64,000 bases of DNA from Cacajao melanocephalus (Eukaryota > Chordata > Mammalia > Primates > Pitheciidae). Below, piece after piece: positions 1 to 15,734 of this stretch. The position numbers and the translations under genes are program-made. The stretch is from NCBI GenBank assembly GCA_963573385.1, contig CAUYLG010009132.1, positions 1 to 64,000 of the forward strand, written 5' to 3'. Positions within the stretch are counted from its first letter, which is position 1; every line of letters begins with the position of its first letter. The notes beneath the pieces are model-generated. The model saw only the letters and a list, made by a program, of their open reading frames with translations. It had not been told where the DNA came from and did no database searches.

Positions 1-98
1 TGTTGGTCAGGCTGGTCTTGAACTCCTGACCTCAGGTGATCCGCCTGCCTTGGCCTCCAAAGTGCTTGGATTACAGGCGTGAGCCACCACGCCCGGCC
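1..98 (-). mobile_element. Alu left-arm element, variant with CCAAGCACTTTGGAGG (cut by window edge)
   Basis: Reverse-strand Alu left arm ending at cgcccggcc. Instead of the usual CCCAGCACTTTGGGAGG it reads CCAAGCACTTTGGAGG, a C-to-A change plus a lost G. The same pair of changes occurs in three other copies in this window. Its 3' end is cut off by the window start, so I cannot see whether it lacks the right arm. Confidence 0.8.
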
Positions 99-765
99 TG
101 ATTTTTAACTTTTAGATTGAACAGACTGTATTATGGCAAAAGAAGAGAATATCAATGTTTTTTTTGTATTTCATTTATTTTTATATGGTATAGTATCATC
201 AAGCAATATCAGTGTTTTTCACTTTGACAATATCAACATAAAAGTACAGATGATAGAAACAGAGGTGGAAGGTAAAAGAAAGAGTAAATAAAGAACAAGA
301 GCACCAATATCTTAAAAACTTGGGGTCAAGAAACAGCCTATAAGCAATGAAACAAGAAATAAAAGTGTAAGTTAGCATTTAAAGTTACAGAAGTAATAAA
401 TAAGGAACCTCAAACAATGTTTAAGCATATTGGGAAGATGAGGAAGGAGAGTAAAAGATATATACCCTAGGACCTTTGAGAAAATGGAGTTCAGTTCCAA
501 AACCACTAAAAACGAAATAAAGCTTCTTTGACCTCCAATCCTGCGAAAAAAAAGATTTTCTTTGAGCACCAAGTAAAAGAGGAAAAAATTAAAGGGAAGG
601 AAAATCAATTTAAATGGTGAGGTCTGGATGGAGAAAACTAGAGGAGAAATTGGAATGAAACTGTGAGCAATGGCAATTGTCTGTGCGGCCCTTATAAGCG
701 TTTGGTACCCGCTTTGAGGCTGGTCTGAAGCTTGGCGTTTCTTTTTCCTTTTGGATAATTGATGT

Positions 766-838
766 ACAACTGATGATTATGAATCAGATCATCTGGATGT
801 GCACACTTGGTAGCCCGAGGATGCTTCGGCTGAGGTTA
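766..838 (+). ncRNA. Weak C/D-box snoRNA-like segment
   Basis: A perfect C box (TGATGAT, 771-777) and a D box (CTGA, 830-833) lie about 52 nt apart, flanked by AAC and GTT that could form a short terminal stem. No snoRNA name comes to mind, and no clear internal C'/D' pair is seen. It could be chance. Confidence 0.15.
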
Positions 839-876
839 AAAGAGAAAATGAACTGGAGTCTTATAAACTGAGGGAA

Positions 877-966
877 TAAAACTAATGAAAACGTGATCGA
901 GCAATACCAAAAGACAGTTGCAGAATGAAAAAGAAAATAAAAGAAAAAAAAACTAATGAAAACGTG
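877..966 (+). mobile_element. Short A-tailed insert between 18-bp direct repeats
   Basis: The string AAAACTAATGAAAACGTG occurs at 878-895 and 949-966. Between them are about 33 bp of non-repetitive sequence and an A-rich tail. That is the layout of a very short, 5'-truncated LINE-mobilised insertion. The source RNA is not recognised. Confidence 0.4.
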
Positions 967-1284
967 GCTTGCTTTGAGAGCTGTTTGCATCAGTGTTGGT
1001 GAGAAAACGTAAAAATCATCAGCTGAAAAAAGGAGGGAGATTTAATAATATCTCAGATTAGAGAAAAGTAACAACAACCTTGATAAAGATTAGTGGTAAC
1101 TTGGAGCATACGATATAGATACGTGACATGATGGACTCATGACTCCTTACACAAAAGGGAGAGTGGGAGAGAAACAAAAAAATGCATGCTAGGTCATCAA
1201 AGTGACCTGAGAAAATTCCAATATCTATCTGCCTTCCCCTGGTTGATGAGTGGCACCAGCCTAGGTCCCGAATTTTAGCTGTAA

Positions 1285-1871
<587 letters not shown>

Positions 1872-2022
1872 GCCTGGCGCAGTGGCACACTCTTGTAGTC
1901 CCAGCTTCTTGGGAGGCTGAGGCAGGAGGATTACTTGAGCCCAGGAGGTGGTCGTGCCACTGCACTCCAGCCTGAGCAACACAGTGAGACTCTGCCTCAA
2001 AAAATAAAAACACAAATAAAAA
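1872..2022 (+). mobile_element. Alu, internally deleted to monomer size
   Basis: The first half of an Alu left arm runs directly into the end of the right arm (CCACTGCACTCCAGCCTGAG) and an A-rich tail. The middle, including the inter-arm A-rich linker, is missing. Confidence 0.8.
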
Positions 2023-2140
2023 GAAAAAGTAGTGATAATGTGCACACTAGCTTGCAATATTATTAGTTTAAAATTTTGTATTGATCAGCCCAAACTATGT
2101 GAGTCATACACTGGTACTTTGGTCATACCCCAGAAAATAA

Positions 2141-2555
<415 letters not shown>

Positions 2556-3697
2556 AAAGGGTAAGAGTGTACTTGTAGAAGGTGGGGGTATACTTGTAGA
2601 AAGTGAGGGTAATTTTGTGGATCTTTCAGTGCGATGGAAGATGGAAAATGTAAGTAAAAGGTGGAGAAACATTAGCTAGGCAATACTGAACAGAGAGGAA
2701 GTCTACTGGGATGGAAGAAGCGAAGGTACCAAGATGAGTTAATAGTAATAAAAAGCGCAAGCCCAGTAAACTCAGGTTATCATGTATAGGTCACCAAGTC
2801 CTTCTGAAGAGTGGGCCCAAAGGAAGAGGGAGGTTTGCACGTCTCTTGGAAAAAGTGGGAAACTGTCTGGGCTGGCAGTGTCAGGCTGAACGAGCTCAAA
2901 CAAGTGCAAAGTCAGTTAAGGTAAAAGGAGTTGGTGTCACAGCAAAAGAGAATAGGAGAAATGTCAAGAAGTTAAAAATAGACTCCTTTTCATAAGAAGA
3001 TAAAGAATCAAAGAGTTATATAAAATAGGTGAGAGAATGAAAAGAAAAATAGAAGAATAGGAAAGTTTGTCTAAGTGTAATGGTGTCTTAGAAATAAGTA
3101 GACATGTATCAAGTGCAAGCAAAGGTTAGTCCCTTGCCAAACACACAACGAAAGACAACCTAAAAGCAGACAGCCCAGCATAACTGAATGAGACATCACT
3201 CAGTGTTTGTGTGATTGTGACTGGCTGGGGCTAGTGTGCTGGCTCCGCTAGAATAAGAGGTCACGTGTGTTGTCCTGGAGGCCTCCCTGTCCACAGAAGG
3301 GAGGAGGAAGGAGCTCGTGCATTCAGAGCAGGACACATCCCCCATGCTTGCGGGACTCCCCGCCTCTCTCAGCAGGGCTGAGTGGGAACCCCTGAATGGG
3401 GACACTCTGGACAAGAGCTCACACTCCCACTTCCCTGAACACTTGCAGCCACTCTGTCACTGTGTACCTGGGGACCGTTGGATGAATCTCACTAGGCCCT
3501 TTAGCCTTGTGCACGTAGCCAACACATCATTCCTCATTCCCCACCTCTAATCCCCATTCAGCTTATGCACTGCCTTTTAACGCCATCTGCCATAGCTCCT
3601 CATCTCCCCAAACCTTTCCACCATGCACTCTGGAGCTCAAGGTTACTCATCAGCAGAACATTCTGCACCCCAGCCTTCTTTCCAAAATGTTCTCTTC
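2556..3697. other. Unique sequence
   Basis: No gene or named repeat recognised. Two partial copies of a TACTTGTAGAAGGTG-like unit sit at 2570-2610. Short open frames here have no homology that I know. Confidence 0.5.
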
Positions 3698-4480
<783 letters not shown>

Positions 4481-5440
4481 CCAGGGTCCCTGGAACACGG
4501 AGTCAGCCTGAAGCAAAGCAAATGTGCTGATGCTTTACTGAGAAAGAAGCAAGAATGAGGGAAAGGAGCAGTCAGGCAGGGAAGTTGGGAGAGCAACCAC
4601 AAAGTGTGCCGTAGAGCTGGCAACGTCTTCCAAGACTATCCAACCGCGGGGCACGCAGGGCTCCTCCAGGGAGGACAGAGGACCATGGCATCTAAACATA
4701 ATCCAGCAGGGGCACAAAGAGGCCATTCAACTCCTTCTCGGGCCTTCTGGCGTTCTTCTCTTTCGTCAAAATCATCCCCCAGCTTTAATTCCCTACGATT
4801 TGCAGGTTGTATACTGACCACTCTGGAAAGTCGCAGGGGAAGCCAGAGCGTCCATGGGTCCAGTTAGGTTGGACGTGGTGTTGAAGCCGCCACAGCAACT
4901 ATGGCAGTGGCTGTGACAGGAGCTGTGCTGAAGCCTTGTCCAACCCCGAGGGCCCTTTGAGGCAGCCAGAGCGATGGCCATGACCACTGGAATGAAATGA
5001 TCCATCCCCAGGGCCAATCCATCCAGAAAATAGGGCAAGAGGCTCAGGCCTCAGGGAAGAAGAGGGGAAAAGTCAGGTTCAACACATCTGGGGTGCAGTG
5101 AAACTGGATCTTGCACACCCATCCAGTGCAGCACGCAGATCTGCTCAGACCCATTCATTTCTGAATCTTGCATGAGAAAAAAAAATGATGCTCTCACTTT
5201 TCCTTAGAAGGGAATTTTAAACCCAATTCTTCAAGCTGATGGGCAATTCCAGTCTCCGAAAAAAGGAGTTAGAAAACCAAGTTAAATCTCATTATTACAG
5301 CTGGTCATAATTGATATCCAGGGCCATAACTGATGTTCTAATCTTGCACCTCTGCCAACCATTCCAGGTTTTCCTCACCCTCAGTCAGCATTTTGGCTAG
5401 TCTGGGTCACTGACCTGGTGAAGTGACCTAAACCTTCAGC
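4481..5440. other. Unclassified, probably old retroviral or repeat-derived sequence
   Basis: No gene is recognised. Short open frames on both strands do not match families I know. Its position next to ERV-L-related relics suggests decayed internal retroviral sequence, but I cannot show it. Confidence 0.3.
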
Positions 5441-5548
5441 CCTCTTGCCTTGCTTTTGTCAGGCCACGGTCGCTGCAATTAACCACTCACAGTTCTTACT
5501 GGGCAGAGAAGCACCGAGAAATGCCCCAGCGAATCCCCCAAGTTCCAG

Positions 5549-5848
5549 ACATGCCCCTTCCTTCCTTCCTTCCTTCCTTCCTTCCTTCCTTCCTTCCTTT
5601 CTTCCTTCCTTCCTTCCTTCCTTTCCCCCTCTTTACTTCTTTCATCTTTCTTTCTTACTTTCTCCTTCCTTCTGGCCTTCCTTCCCTCTCTCCCTCCCTC
5701 TTTTCTTTCTTTCTTCTGTTCCCTCCCTCCCTCCCTCTCTGCTTCCTTCCTTCCTTCCTCTCTCTCTTTCCTTCCTTCCCTCTCTCTCCCTCTTTCTTTC
5801 TGTTTCCCTTCCTCCTTCCTTCCTTCCTCTCTCCCTCTGTCTTTCTTA
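5549..5848 (+). repeat. (TTCC)n / CT-rich repeat, 300 bp
   Basis: Pure pyrimidine tract: a long CTTCC run followed by CCCTC and TTTCTTTC variants. It produces artefact open frames rich in Pro, Ser, Phe and Leu. Confidence 0.95.
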
Positions 5849-6050
5849 GATGGGGTCTCACTCTATTGCCCAGGCTGGAGTGCAGTGATATGATCATAGT
5901 TCACTGCGACCTCAAACTCATAGGCTCAAGTAATCCTTTCACCTCAACCTCCTGAGTAGCCAGGACTACAGGCCCACATCAGCATGCCTGGATAATTTTT
6001 AAAAAAAATTTTATAGAGATAGGGGTCTCACTGTGTTTCCCAGGCTGGGA
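5849..6050 (-). mobile_element. Old Alu (J-like), truncated
   Basis: Reverse Alu right arm and linker with many substitutions, cut within the left arm at CCCAGGCTGGGA. The CT repeat may have grown from its tail. Confidence 0.85.
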
Positions 6051-6371
6051 GCTCTTTCTTTCTCCATTATGAAATGGCAACCCTTGATATTCATGTGACT
6101 CAGGGTCGACTACCCCTGCCAGTACAGAAATGTCATTCTTTGTCTGCTGATCCTCTGGCATGAGGAGCCCAGAGTGGCCAAACATGACCACAGCTTCCAG
6201 TTCCCAGGTGGAAGTACACATGATAGGTCTTCTCAGTGCCTACGGCTACAGGAAACATGAATTCCATAAGTGGGTCATTGAGAGAAATGGTGGTCAGGGC
6301 AATGCTTCTATCACCTTGTAGCCACCCAGGCCTGTGTATTCTAGCTATTAAGGCAGAAAAAAACCATCCTA

Positions 6372-6818
<447 letters not shown>

Positions 6819-6839
6819 CTATAGATTATTATAAATGTC

Positions 6840-7420
6840 ATCAGGTAGGGAATCCAATTAGAGCCGCAACCTGGATGTGGTAACTTTAACAGAACAAATT
6901 AATATAGTCTCTGGCCTCTAGGAAGTGTTTTCCTTTTCATTCAAAAGCAAACTGCCTTTGTGTGGCATGAGAGCTGTATTCCTTCACTGTTTTTCCTCAG
7001 GGTTATGTCAACCTTCTTTACTCTGGTATAGTATAGCCAGAAGGGGCCTCGATTACCTTGATAACCACAGAGCACCTCGCTGCTCCAACGCACTGATAAT
7101 ATTATGCTAATTGGACCTGGTGAGAAAGAAGTATCAAGCATCCCACATACTTTAGTAGAACACATGCGTTTCAGAAGCTGGCCAATAAACCCTGTGAAAA
7201 TTCAGGGACCTGACACATAGGGAAGTTTCTAGGGGTCCAAGGCCTGCAGCATGCTGACGATAGCTTTAAAATAAGAGACAGGTTGCTTCGCCTTCCATTG
7301 TCCACTGTGAATAAAGAGGCACAATGCTTCATAGGCCTGTTTGGATTTTGGAGGCAACATATTCTGCATTTGAACTTATTGCTCTGATCCATTCACCAAG
7401 GAATCTATAAGGTTTATAGT
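6840..7420 (+). mobile_element. ERV-L pol relic, forward (reverse-transcriptase region)
   Basis: In the forward frame from 7094 the translation gives DNIMLIGPGEKEV and then further residues of an ERV-L-type polymerase palm and connection. The preceding frame 6925-7110 covers the segment before it. Several stops and frame breaks make it non-functional. It is an old endogenous retrovirus copy in a genome. Confidence 0.65.
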
Positions 7421-7431
7421 TTTGTTGTTGT

Positions 7432-7672
<241 letters not shown>

Positions 7673-7689
7673 CGACCTTGAAAAAATGA

Positions 7690-9118
7690 AACATTAAATG
7701 AGGATGCAAACAGATTCCTGCTTGAGGTGGGAATGATCAGCACAAGATGAGTTTGCAGTCACAAAGAACTGTCAATCACAGTAACAAAGTCAAAGGGAAG
7801 CTAAGGAGATGTGACACAGGGCACCATAGACACTGGTCACTTCTTGTGCCACTGAGATCCCTTTGTAGCCCACTCTGTTAATGCTTTGGATTTAAGTTGG
7901 AGTAAGTGAAAAAGAAAAAGATTTAATGTATAGAGATTACTGAGCCAAGCTACAATCCCACTGGTTACCCAAAATGGTCATTGACATTATCTTTCTTCTC
8001 TACCATGCCCTCCCCTCCACCCCCACTCTAGCACTGCATCTTGCCTGGTTTGCCTGCCTGGCAGGAGGACTCGGATCATCTCTCGGGAGTCTGAGCTGTT
8101 GGTTGCCTTGCCTTTGTCAGGTGGTGGTTGCTGCAATTGCTCGTTCGCAGTTAGTACTAGGCTTGGAATTACTGAGAAACACCATAGAATCCCAGCATTC
8201 TAGACATTTTTTTCACTATCCTCATCATTGGCAGCTACCTTAGGTCATTATGATAATTAGGGTCAACTACGACTGTCAGTATAACTTTTAGTGCCTGCAG
8301 GTCCACAGGCATAAAGAACTCAAAGTGACCAGATCACAGTTACAGATTCAGATTGAGTGGAGGCTTTATTGTGTCCCCTAGCAGAAAAGTCCTCCTCCCA
8401 GAGAACCAGGACCTTAAATCCAGCAGCCCAAGTTTCAGGGAATGAACAAATATTTGGGGGTTGGTTACTAGGAGTGATGATGAGAGGGGCCAATCTTCCA
8501 TCTTTGTATATTGGCTATTGGTTTAGAAAGTACACTTCATCCTGGAGGACAGGACTCCACGCCCAAAATACTGTCCTCATGTTGGCACCTTAGATGAGCC
8601 TTTCATAGGCCATCTCACCATTCTGTCTGCCAGCTGCTTTCACGTATATAATATATGGTAGGACCAGCGGTTGTTGTGATTATTGTTATGCACCTCCTTT
8701 GCCGTAAAATGGATCCTTCAGTCTGGGGCAACATCTTGTGAGATTCCACGTGAGCTGATCAGGCACTCTCTAACTCCAAGTCTTTGGGATAGTAGTGTTG
8801 GGAAACACACTTAAGGCAGGAAAAGCAAACATTTCAAGAGCAGGCGTCAGTTTCAGAAAGGGAGAATCGCATCCCTCTCCTTTCACTTCACTTTGTATCT
8901 GCTTCCAAATATCCAGCCACATGATTCTTCCCCTACACCAGCTTGTCTCTAATTCTCCAATCTTGACCTTTCCAGAATCCTCGGCAACCAGCTAAATCAT
9001 TCTCCACTGCCCAGGAGTTTATGTATATTCTTACCTCAAACTGCTTTCCCTCTATTCAAAGTGACAACCAAGTGTACTATTCACTACACTTTCTTTTAGG
9101 GTCCCTCCTAGTGAAGCA
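7690..9118 (-). mobile_element. ERV-L-related internal relic, downstream part, with copy B
   Basis: This continues in the reverse direction after the pol relic at 9119-10030. 8087-8370 is the counterpart of copy A at 5443-6290. The 8590-8800 part resembles the integrase end of ERV-L elements as I remember it. No intact frame remains, and the boundaries are approximate. Confidence 0.4.
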
Positions 9119-10030
9119 TTAGTGTGGCAGTTGTCCCGCTTTGGTTACAAAAATATATTGAGTCCCCCCATCTAGAACCATCCCCCATTTTTTTTTCTCC
9201 TTTGTCAGCTGGTTGTAAGGAAAACCTCCATGAGGTTGCATGTGTGAATTAAGGAAGAGGTGTGAATGCAACCAAGGTGGGTGATATAGACTGGGCCACT
9301 CCTTCATGTAACTTACTTGTAACTTTGAATCTGCTCTAGACTGATCCCAAATATACCATTTCCCCACTAAGTGGCAAGGCAGCTTCCACCATAGCCTGGA
9401 TTTGCTGTAAGGTCCTGTATTTCTCTGAGCTCCACTTGAAACTAGCATCCTTCCTAGTCATTTGATAAATAGGTCAAAACAGTATTTCTAAATGTAATGT
9501 ATATTGAGGCCCCCCAAATCCAAAGAGGCCCCCCCAAAGAGGCCCCCAAAACACTACCTCTTCACTAGTGATATTGGTTTATGAGATGCAATAACTTGAC
9601 GTTTATTTTAGAAGAATGTCCTAGAATTCCTCAGATCATTGAACTAAAAATTTCACCAATGTGGCAGACCCCTGACTTCTTATAGGGTTTATTCTGGCAT
9701 GCATTTGTCTTACTGGGGCATGGAGAATATTTGACACTTTCCATTGTCCAGGTCTAATCAGCATGATGCCGTCAATATAGTGGACCAAAACATAAAGATC
9801 AAGGCCCCTGTGGACTACGCTTTGACAGAGAGCAGGAGAAATGATATAGTTATGAGACAAGGTGGTGAACATGTATTGATGACCTTCTCCTGTACATGTA
9901 AACTGCTTTTAGTGACAGTGACAGAAAATAACACATTCGAAAGATCAGCAGCCACATGCCAAATGCCAGAGACTGAATTGATCATTTCAACAAAGACACA
10001 ATATGGTACAGCAGCTTTAGTTGGGGCCAT
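9119..10030 (-). mobile_element. ERV-L pol relic, reverse (reverse-transcriptase and RNase H region)
   Basis: Three minus-strand frames line up with an ERV-L polymerase: 9815-10030 (N-terminal palm), 9636-9872 with LVHYIDGIMLI, where the catalytic Tyr-Ile-Asp-Asp has become Tyr-Ile-Asp-Gly, and 9119-9448 (later pol). Stops, frameshifts and the lost Asp show that it is dead. It faces the forward relic at 6840-7420. A small C-rich duplication lies at 9508-9550. Confidence 0.7.
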
Positions 10031-10034
10031 TATT

Positions 10035-10234
10035 TGATGTTGTCAGATTTTTCAACGTTTGTCCATTTTGGTGGGTGTGGAGTTGTAACATGTTTTCATT
10101 TTGTATTTCCCTAATGACTCAAAATCAATCGCTTTTCATATGCTTATTGGCCATCTGGATTTCTTGTGCTTGTTCGAGTATTTTATCTATTTAAAACATT
10201 TGTCTGTAGGAATTCTTTTTTATATTCTAAGAAG
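10035..10234 (-). mobile_element. L1 fragment (antisense), part 1
   Basis: Antisense L1 3' ORF2/UTR sequence with the familiar TTTCCCTAATGA and TTATTGGCCAT pieces. It resumes at 10611 after an LTR insertion. Confidence 0.75.
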
Positions 10235-10610
10235 TGATGGACTGAACTGTATCCACCCTAAAATTCCGTGTTGATACCCTAACCCCCAATGTGATTATAT
10301 TTAGAGATAGGGCCTCTAAGGAGGTAATAAAGGTTAAGTGAGGTTGTAAAGGACAAGCCTTCATTTGATAAGGCTGGTATTCTTATTAAAAAAAACAGAC
10401 ACCAGCTCTGTCTCTTTGGAAAGGCCATGTGAGGACACAGCAAGAAGGCAGCCATCTACAAGCCAGGAATAGAACCCTCATTAGGAACTGAATTTGCTAG
10501 TAGCTTAATCATAGACGTCTAGCCCTTAGAACTGTGAAAAAATAAATATACATTGTTTAAGCCACACAGTCTATGGTATTTTATTATGGCAGCCTGCGCA
10601 GACTAAAACA
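10235..10610 (+). mobile_element. MaLR solo LTR (MLT1-like)
   Basis: Starts TGATGG and ends in ACTAAAACA. It contains GCCATGTGAGGACACAGCA, an AATAAA signal and TTTAAGCCACACAGT. It splits an L1, and the short flanks AGAAG/AGATG may be the target duplication. Confidence 0.8.
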
Positions 10611-10690
10611 TAGATGTGAGGCTTTTGTCAGTTATATTTATTGCAAATATCTTCTCCCTTCTCCTCACCTCGTGGAAAACTGCATGAGCA
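10611..10690 (-). mobile_element. L1 fragment (antisense), part 2
   Basis: Continues the L1 of 10035-10234 (TTTGTCAGTTATATTTATTGC, then CTTCTCCC). Confidence 0.65.
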
Positions 10691-10990
10691 GCTGTTGTGG
10701 TTATCTATTGCTATGTAACAAACAACAGATAGTAACAAACCCTTACCCAAAGCTTAATGACTTAAGATGACAATAATCCCTTATTTTGCTCATGAATCTG
10801 CAATCTGGGCAATGTTTGATGGGGCTGATTCATCTCTGTACACACAGCATTAGCTGGAGTGGTTTGACTGGGCCTGGAGAATCCCCTTCCAAGATGGCTG
10901 GCAAGCTGGGGCTGGCTGTCACCTAAGAGCTTAGCTAAGGCTGTAGGCCGAGGTCCTCAGTTCCCAGATTCAAGGGAAGGGACAAAGACC
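10690..10990 (-). mobile_element. MaLR LTR (MLT1-like), reverse
   Basis: Begins with TTATCTATTGCTATGTAACA, the reverse of the conserved MLT1 3' end, and carries the middle part with CCAAGATGGCTGG. The far end is not clear. Confidence 0.65.
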
Positions 10991-12094
10991 CCACATCCTG
11001 ATGGAAGGTATGTTAAAGAATTGGCAGACACCAAAATCTTGACATGTTTCCTGAATTTGCAGCCCTATTCTGTACAGGCCCAAGACTTCAAAAGAAAGGC
11101 ACTCCTACTCATTAACGGTGCTCTTGTTCTTGCATCCAAACTCCTGGGAAATTCTACGTCTACTTCTCCTTGCTACCTATCCCAGCTTCTCAAGAACCTT
11201 TTCACATTCCCAAAATCTGCCTTGTGTTTTGATCTCCAGGGCTGCAGACTTTCTTGCTATCCACACACCCCCATCACAATAACCAGTCATCTGAAGTGTG
11301 ATCACCTCCTCAGTAAATCGATTCTATATTCCTTAGCATTGCTCATAAGGCTTCTCACAAGCTAATTCCAGCCTACTTTTCAGCCCTATCTCCCATCACT
11401 CGATCCCTTCTGTCCCATGCATCCTGAGTTTTTGATGGCACAGAAGAGTAGCTTCTCTATAGAAGAAAAGTAATAATAATAATAGTCATAACTTGGTGCT
11501 TTTGTATCCTCTTACCTCTATTGGAAATGCCAGTCTCTCTTTACCACACACCGCAGTTCTCAAATATTTTGCTCTCAGGACCCATTTACACTCTAAAAAG
11601 ATTTGAGATTTCATGAAATTAATTTTTACAACTTCATCAAGGATATTCTTAAGTGAAAGCAGCAGTTAAAAATTCTTACTGCAGGGGTGCGGCAGTGAAG
11701 AATGCAATTACTTCCGGTACAGTTGAGGTCCGCTGCTCTGATTCCTACTGAAGCACCAGCAGTTTTTCCCACCTTTGCTTTTGCACTATCAGGAAAATGT
11801 CAACACAGCGAAATGGTGAATAATACCAGTATTATTATAAAAATAGTTTTGACCTTGCAAATTCTCTCCAAAGGCTTGGGGACCCTCAGCAGCACACAGA
11901 CCACACTTTGAAAACCATTGACTTGGCAATTCCTGTTCATTCTCCAAAGCCGCTGGAAAAGTTTCCTCCCCTCCAGGCACTCGCCTAGGGATGTTAGTCT
12001 TCCTAGTCTCCCAGGCAGTTAGTTGCTTTCCCCTCTGGACTCCTACAGCACCTTGAGCTCAGTTCCCTTCAAATATTTATCACAAAGAGTTATA
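10991..12094. other. Unique sequence
   Basis: No gene or named repeat recognised apart from a short TAA run at 11471-11485. The 114-codon open frame at 11021-11365 has no known relative and no splice context. Confidence 0.5.
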
Positions 12095-12373
12095 CAGTTT
12101 TGGGGGGCAGGGGTAGATAGGTTCTTACTCTGTCACCCAGGCTGAAGTGCAGTGGTGTGATAATGGCTCACTGTGACCTCTACCTCCTGGGGTCAGCCTC
12201 CCAAGTAGTTGGGACTACAGTTGCACACCACCATGTCCAGCTAATTTTTTTATATTTTTTGTAGAGAGAAGGTTTTGCCATATTATGCAGGCTGGTCTCC
12301 TCACCTCAAGCGATCCTCCTGTCTCGGCCTCCCAAAGTGCTGGGATTACAGGCATGAGCCACCACACCCGGCC
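12095..12373 (-). mobile_element. Alu (J-like) with internal deletion
   Basis: Reverse Alu ending in cacacccggcc, with divergent sequence and gaps in the middle. Confidence 0.9.
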
Positions 12374-13402
12374 TCAAACTTGTCTTTTTACTTGTATCTT
12401 CTGCATTAAACTCAGAGCCTCTGGAGGGCAGGAACTGTTTGCTCATCTGAATGTAAACAAAGCTGGAACGTTAAATACAATCTTACTGGAGGCCAGAAGA
12501 TAACCCACAGAGTAGTATTCTTTCAAAATCTCATTCCCAAAATGCTACTCCTGGGCTTGAAGACCCCTCTTACCTGGCTTCCTCCCACCCCTGCTCCAAA
12601 ATCCCTCTAGATCTGCGCTCTTAGACGTCTGGGTTCCTTAAGTCTAGTTCAAGAGAGAGAATTCACCCCCTCCCTCCACTCCTCAGTTCCTTTTCACTCA
12701 AGGAGATAGATAACAGAATCTAATAAAATAACCACAGCATTCAGAGACTACCAAGACTACGCACAGACCATCACTATCACCGGGGAAGAGAGTGATGGAA
12801 AGGTATTCTCACAAAGAGTAGTAGGACAGAAGGGAAGGATACAGACTTGTGAGAATGTGAGCATTGTTTGACAGGGACATAGAATAGACTGTGGGCTACT
12901 TTTTTTGGAACAGTTCTACTGAGAGGGGCCCCAAGCAGAGGTTGCCTAAGTAGGAGCAATGACCCTGTCTAGGTGTTCTCCTGCCTTCTGAATTCACTGC
13001 CCTTATCTATAGTGATTCGAGTCCCCGACTAGGCCAAACCTGAGGGTGGGATCCACTTCTGCTTCACCCCGTATCCCCTTCTGTCCCCTTGCACCCAACA
13101 TGGTAGCTAGCACCCAACACATTGAATAATCAGTCAGTGAATGAACAATGTTAAAAATGTTGGTAGTCAGGCATGTACTGCTCACATTCCTCTTCGAGGA
13201 AAGATTTGCTGCCCAGACTTAGAGAATGCAGTCAGCAGACAGACTGCTGCCGTGAGCTCTTTCGGGGTCTGCCTAAGCAGCGCTTGCTGGTGACTGAGCT
13301 AGGTTGGAGGTCAGGAAACAGAAAAGGGGTATAGAGGCTCAGTCACTTTAGTCTGACCCAGAACCACTCCAACAGTCATACCCTGGAGTAACTCTGGGTT
13401 GG
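12374..13402. other. Unique sequence
   Basis: No gene, promoter or named repeat recognised. Confidence 0.5.
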
Positions 13403-13778
13403 TGATATGGTTTGGCTGTGTCCTCACCCAAATCTGGTCTTGAATTGTAGTTCCCATAATCCCCGCATGTCATGGAAAGGACCCGGTGGGAGATAACTGA
13501 TTGGGGGCAGTTTCCCCCATGCTATTCTCGTGATAGCAAGTAAGTTCTCATGAGATCTGATGGTTTTATAAGGAGCTTCCCCCTTCGCTTGGTTCTCATT
13601 CTTCTCTCTTCTGCCATCATGTGAAGAAAGATGTGTTTGCTTCCCCTCGCGCCATGATTGTAAGTTTCCTGAGGCCTCCCCAGCAATGCAGAACTGTGAC
13701 TCAATTAAACCTCTTTCCTTTATGAATTACCCAGTCTTGGGTATTTCTTCATAGCAGCGTTAAGAACAGACTAATACA
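13403..13778 (+). mobile_element. MaLR solo LTR (MSTA/THE1-like)
   Basis: Runs from TGATATGGTTTGGCTGTGTC to GACTAATACA and keeps the typical GGACCCGGTGGGAGATAA block and an ATTAAA polyadenylation signal. Flanking GTTGG/ATTGG fits a 5-bp target duplication. Only the LTR remains. Confidence 0.92.
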
Positions 13779-14440
<662 letters not shown>

Positions 14441-14884
14441 TGTCCCTTTGCTTTTCAAGATTTTGTTATTTTGTCAGCATTCTAGTAAGGTTATATTTGA
14501 AGGCTGTCAAATATCTCAGATGAACGAAGAAGAAAAACGAGTTTGTCTTATGCCTGTCCAGTTAGAAAGACTGGGAGCCCCTTCAAGCTTGGAAAAGGAG
14601 TGACGGTGGTCATCCCATTAGTTCTCAAGGAAGAGCCATTTGTGCAGCCAAGCATCTGGGAATTCCTTCCTGCCTGGAATTTTCCTTCTTCCCTTTCATT
14701 TGTTTGTGCCTTTGGTTCAGTTATATGAGAGTGCACCCTCGCACACATCCCAACGCAGAATGTGTCATATTGACTCAGTACTGTGTTGACTATACTTTCA
14801 GTTCTTCTCTTCCTCCATACCTTAGACAAACTTCAGAGACGTCTATCACATGTGGATCTTTGTTTTTTCCTGGGAGCTGGGATT

Positions 14885-15460
<576 letters not shown>

Positions 15461-15734
15461 ATACACATATTCATTTGCCCATGAATAGACAGAGGGCTAC
15501 TACTGAAAAACAAAGCTTTCAATGCCAAGGCTCATCCACCATCCGCACTCCAGGATCCACCTGCTCCACTAAGCTGGAGAGATGGAGTGAGGCTCTGATG
15601 CAGGAATCATTTTCATCTATCAGCTTTATCTATCATCATGCGCAGAGTGGACAGTTCCTCTGAGACCTGAATTATCACTTCCTGACCCAAAGTGCCTTCT
15701 CTGTCTTCTCCCTAGCACCAAGGCTGCAGAAAAC
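15461..15734. other. Unique sequence
   Basis: Nothing recognised. Confidence 0.5.

Larger units (their letters stand above)
5443..6290 (-). mobile_element. ERV-L-related relic, copy A (split by a TTCC repeat and an Alu)
   Basis: 5443-5548 and 6060-6290 resemble 8087-8370 in the same order, for example GTCAGG...GCTGCAATT and GACTACCCCTGCCAGTA against GACTACGACTGTCAGTA. The copy is interrupted by a pyrimidine repeat and an Alu fragment. I read it as decayed internal or LTR sequence of an endogenous retrovirus. Confidence 0.45.

Noticed and set aside
5445..5955. Overlapping frames rich in Pro-Ser-Phe-Leu
   Set aside because: They are translations of the TTCC repeat and an Alu.
11021..11365. 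114-codon open frame
   Set aside because: No homology recalled, no splice sites or promoter, and composition like the surrounding non-coding DNA.
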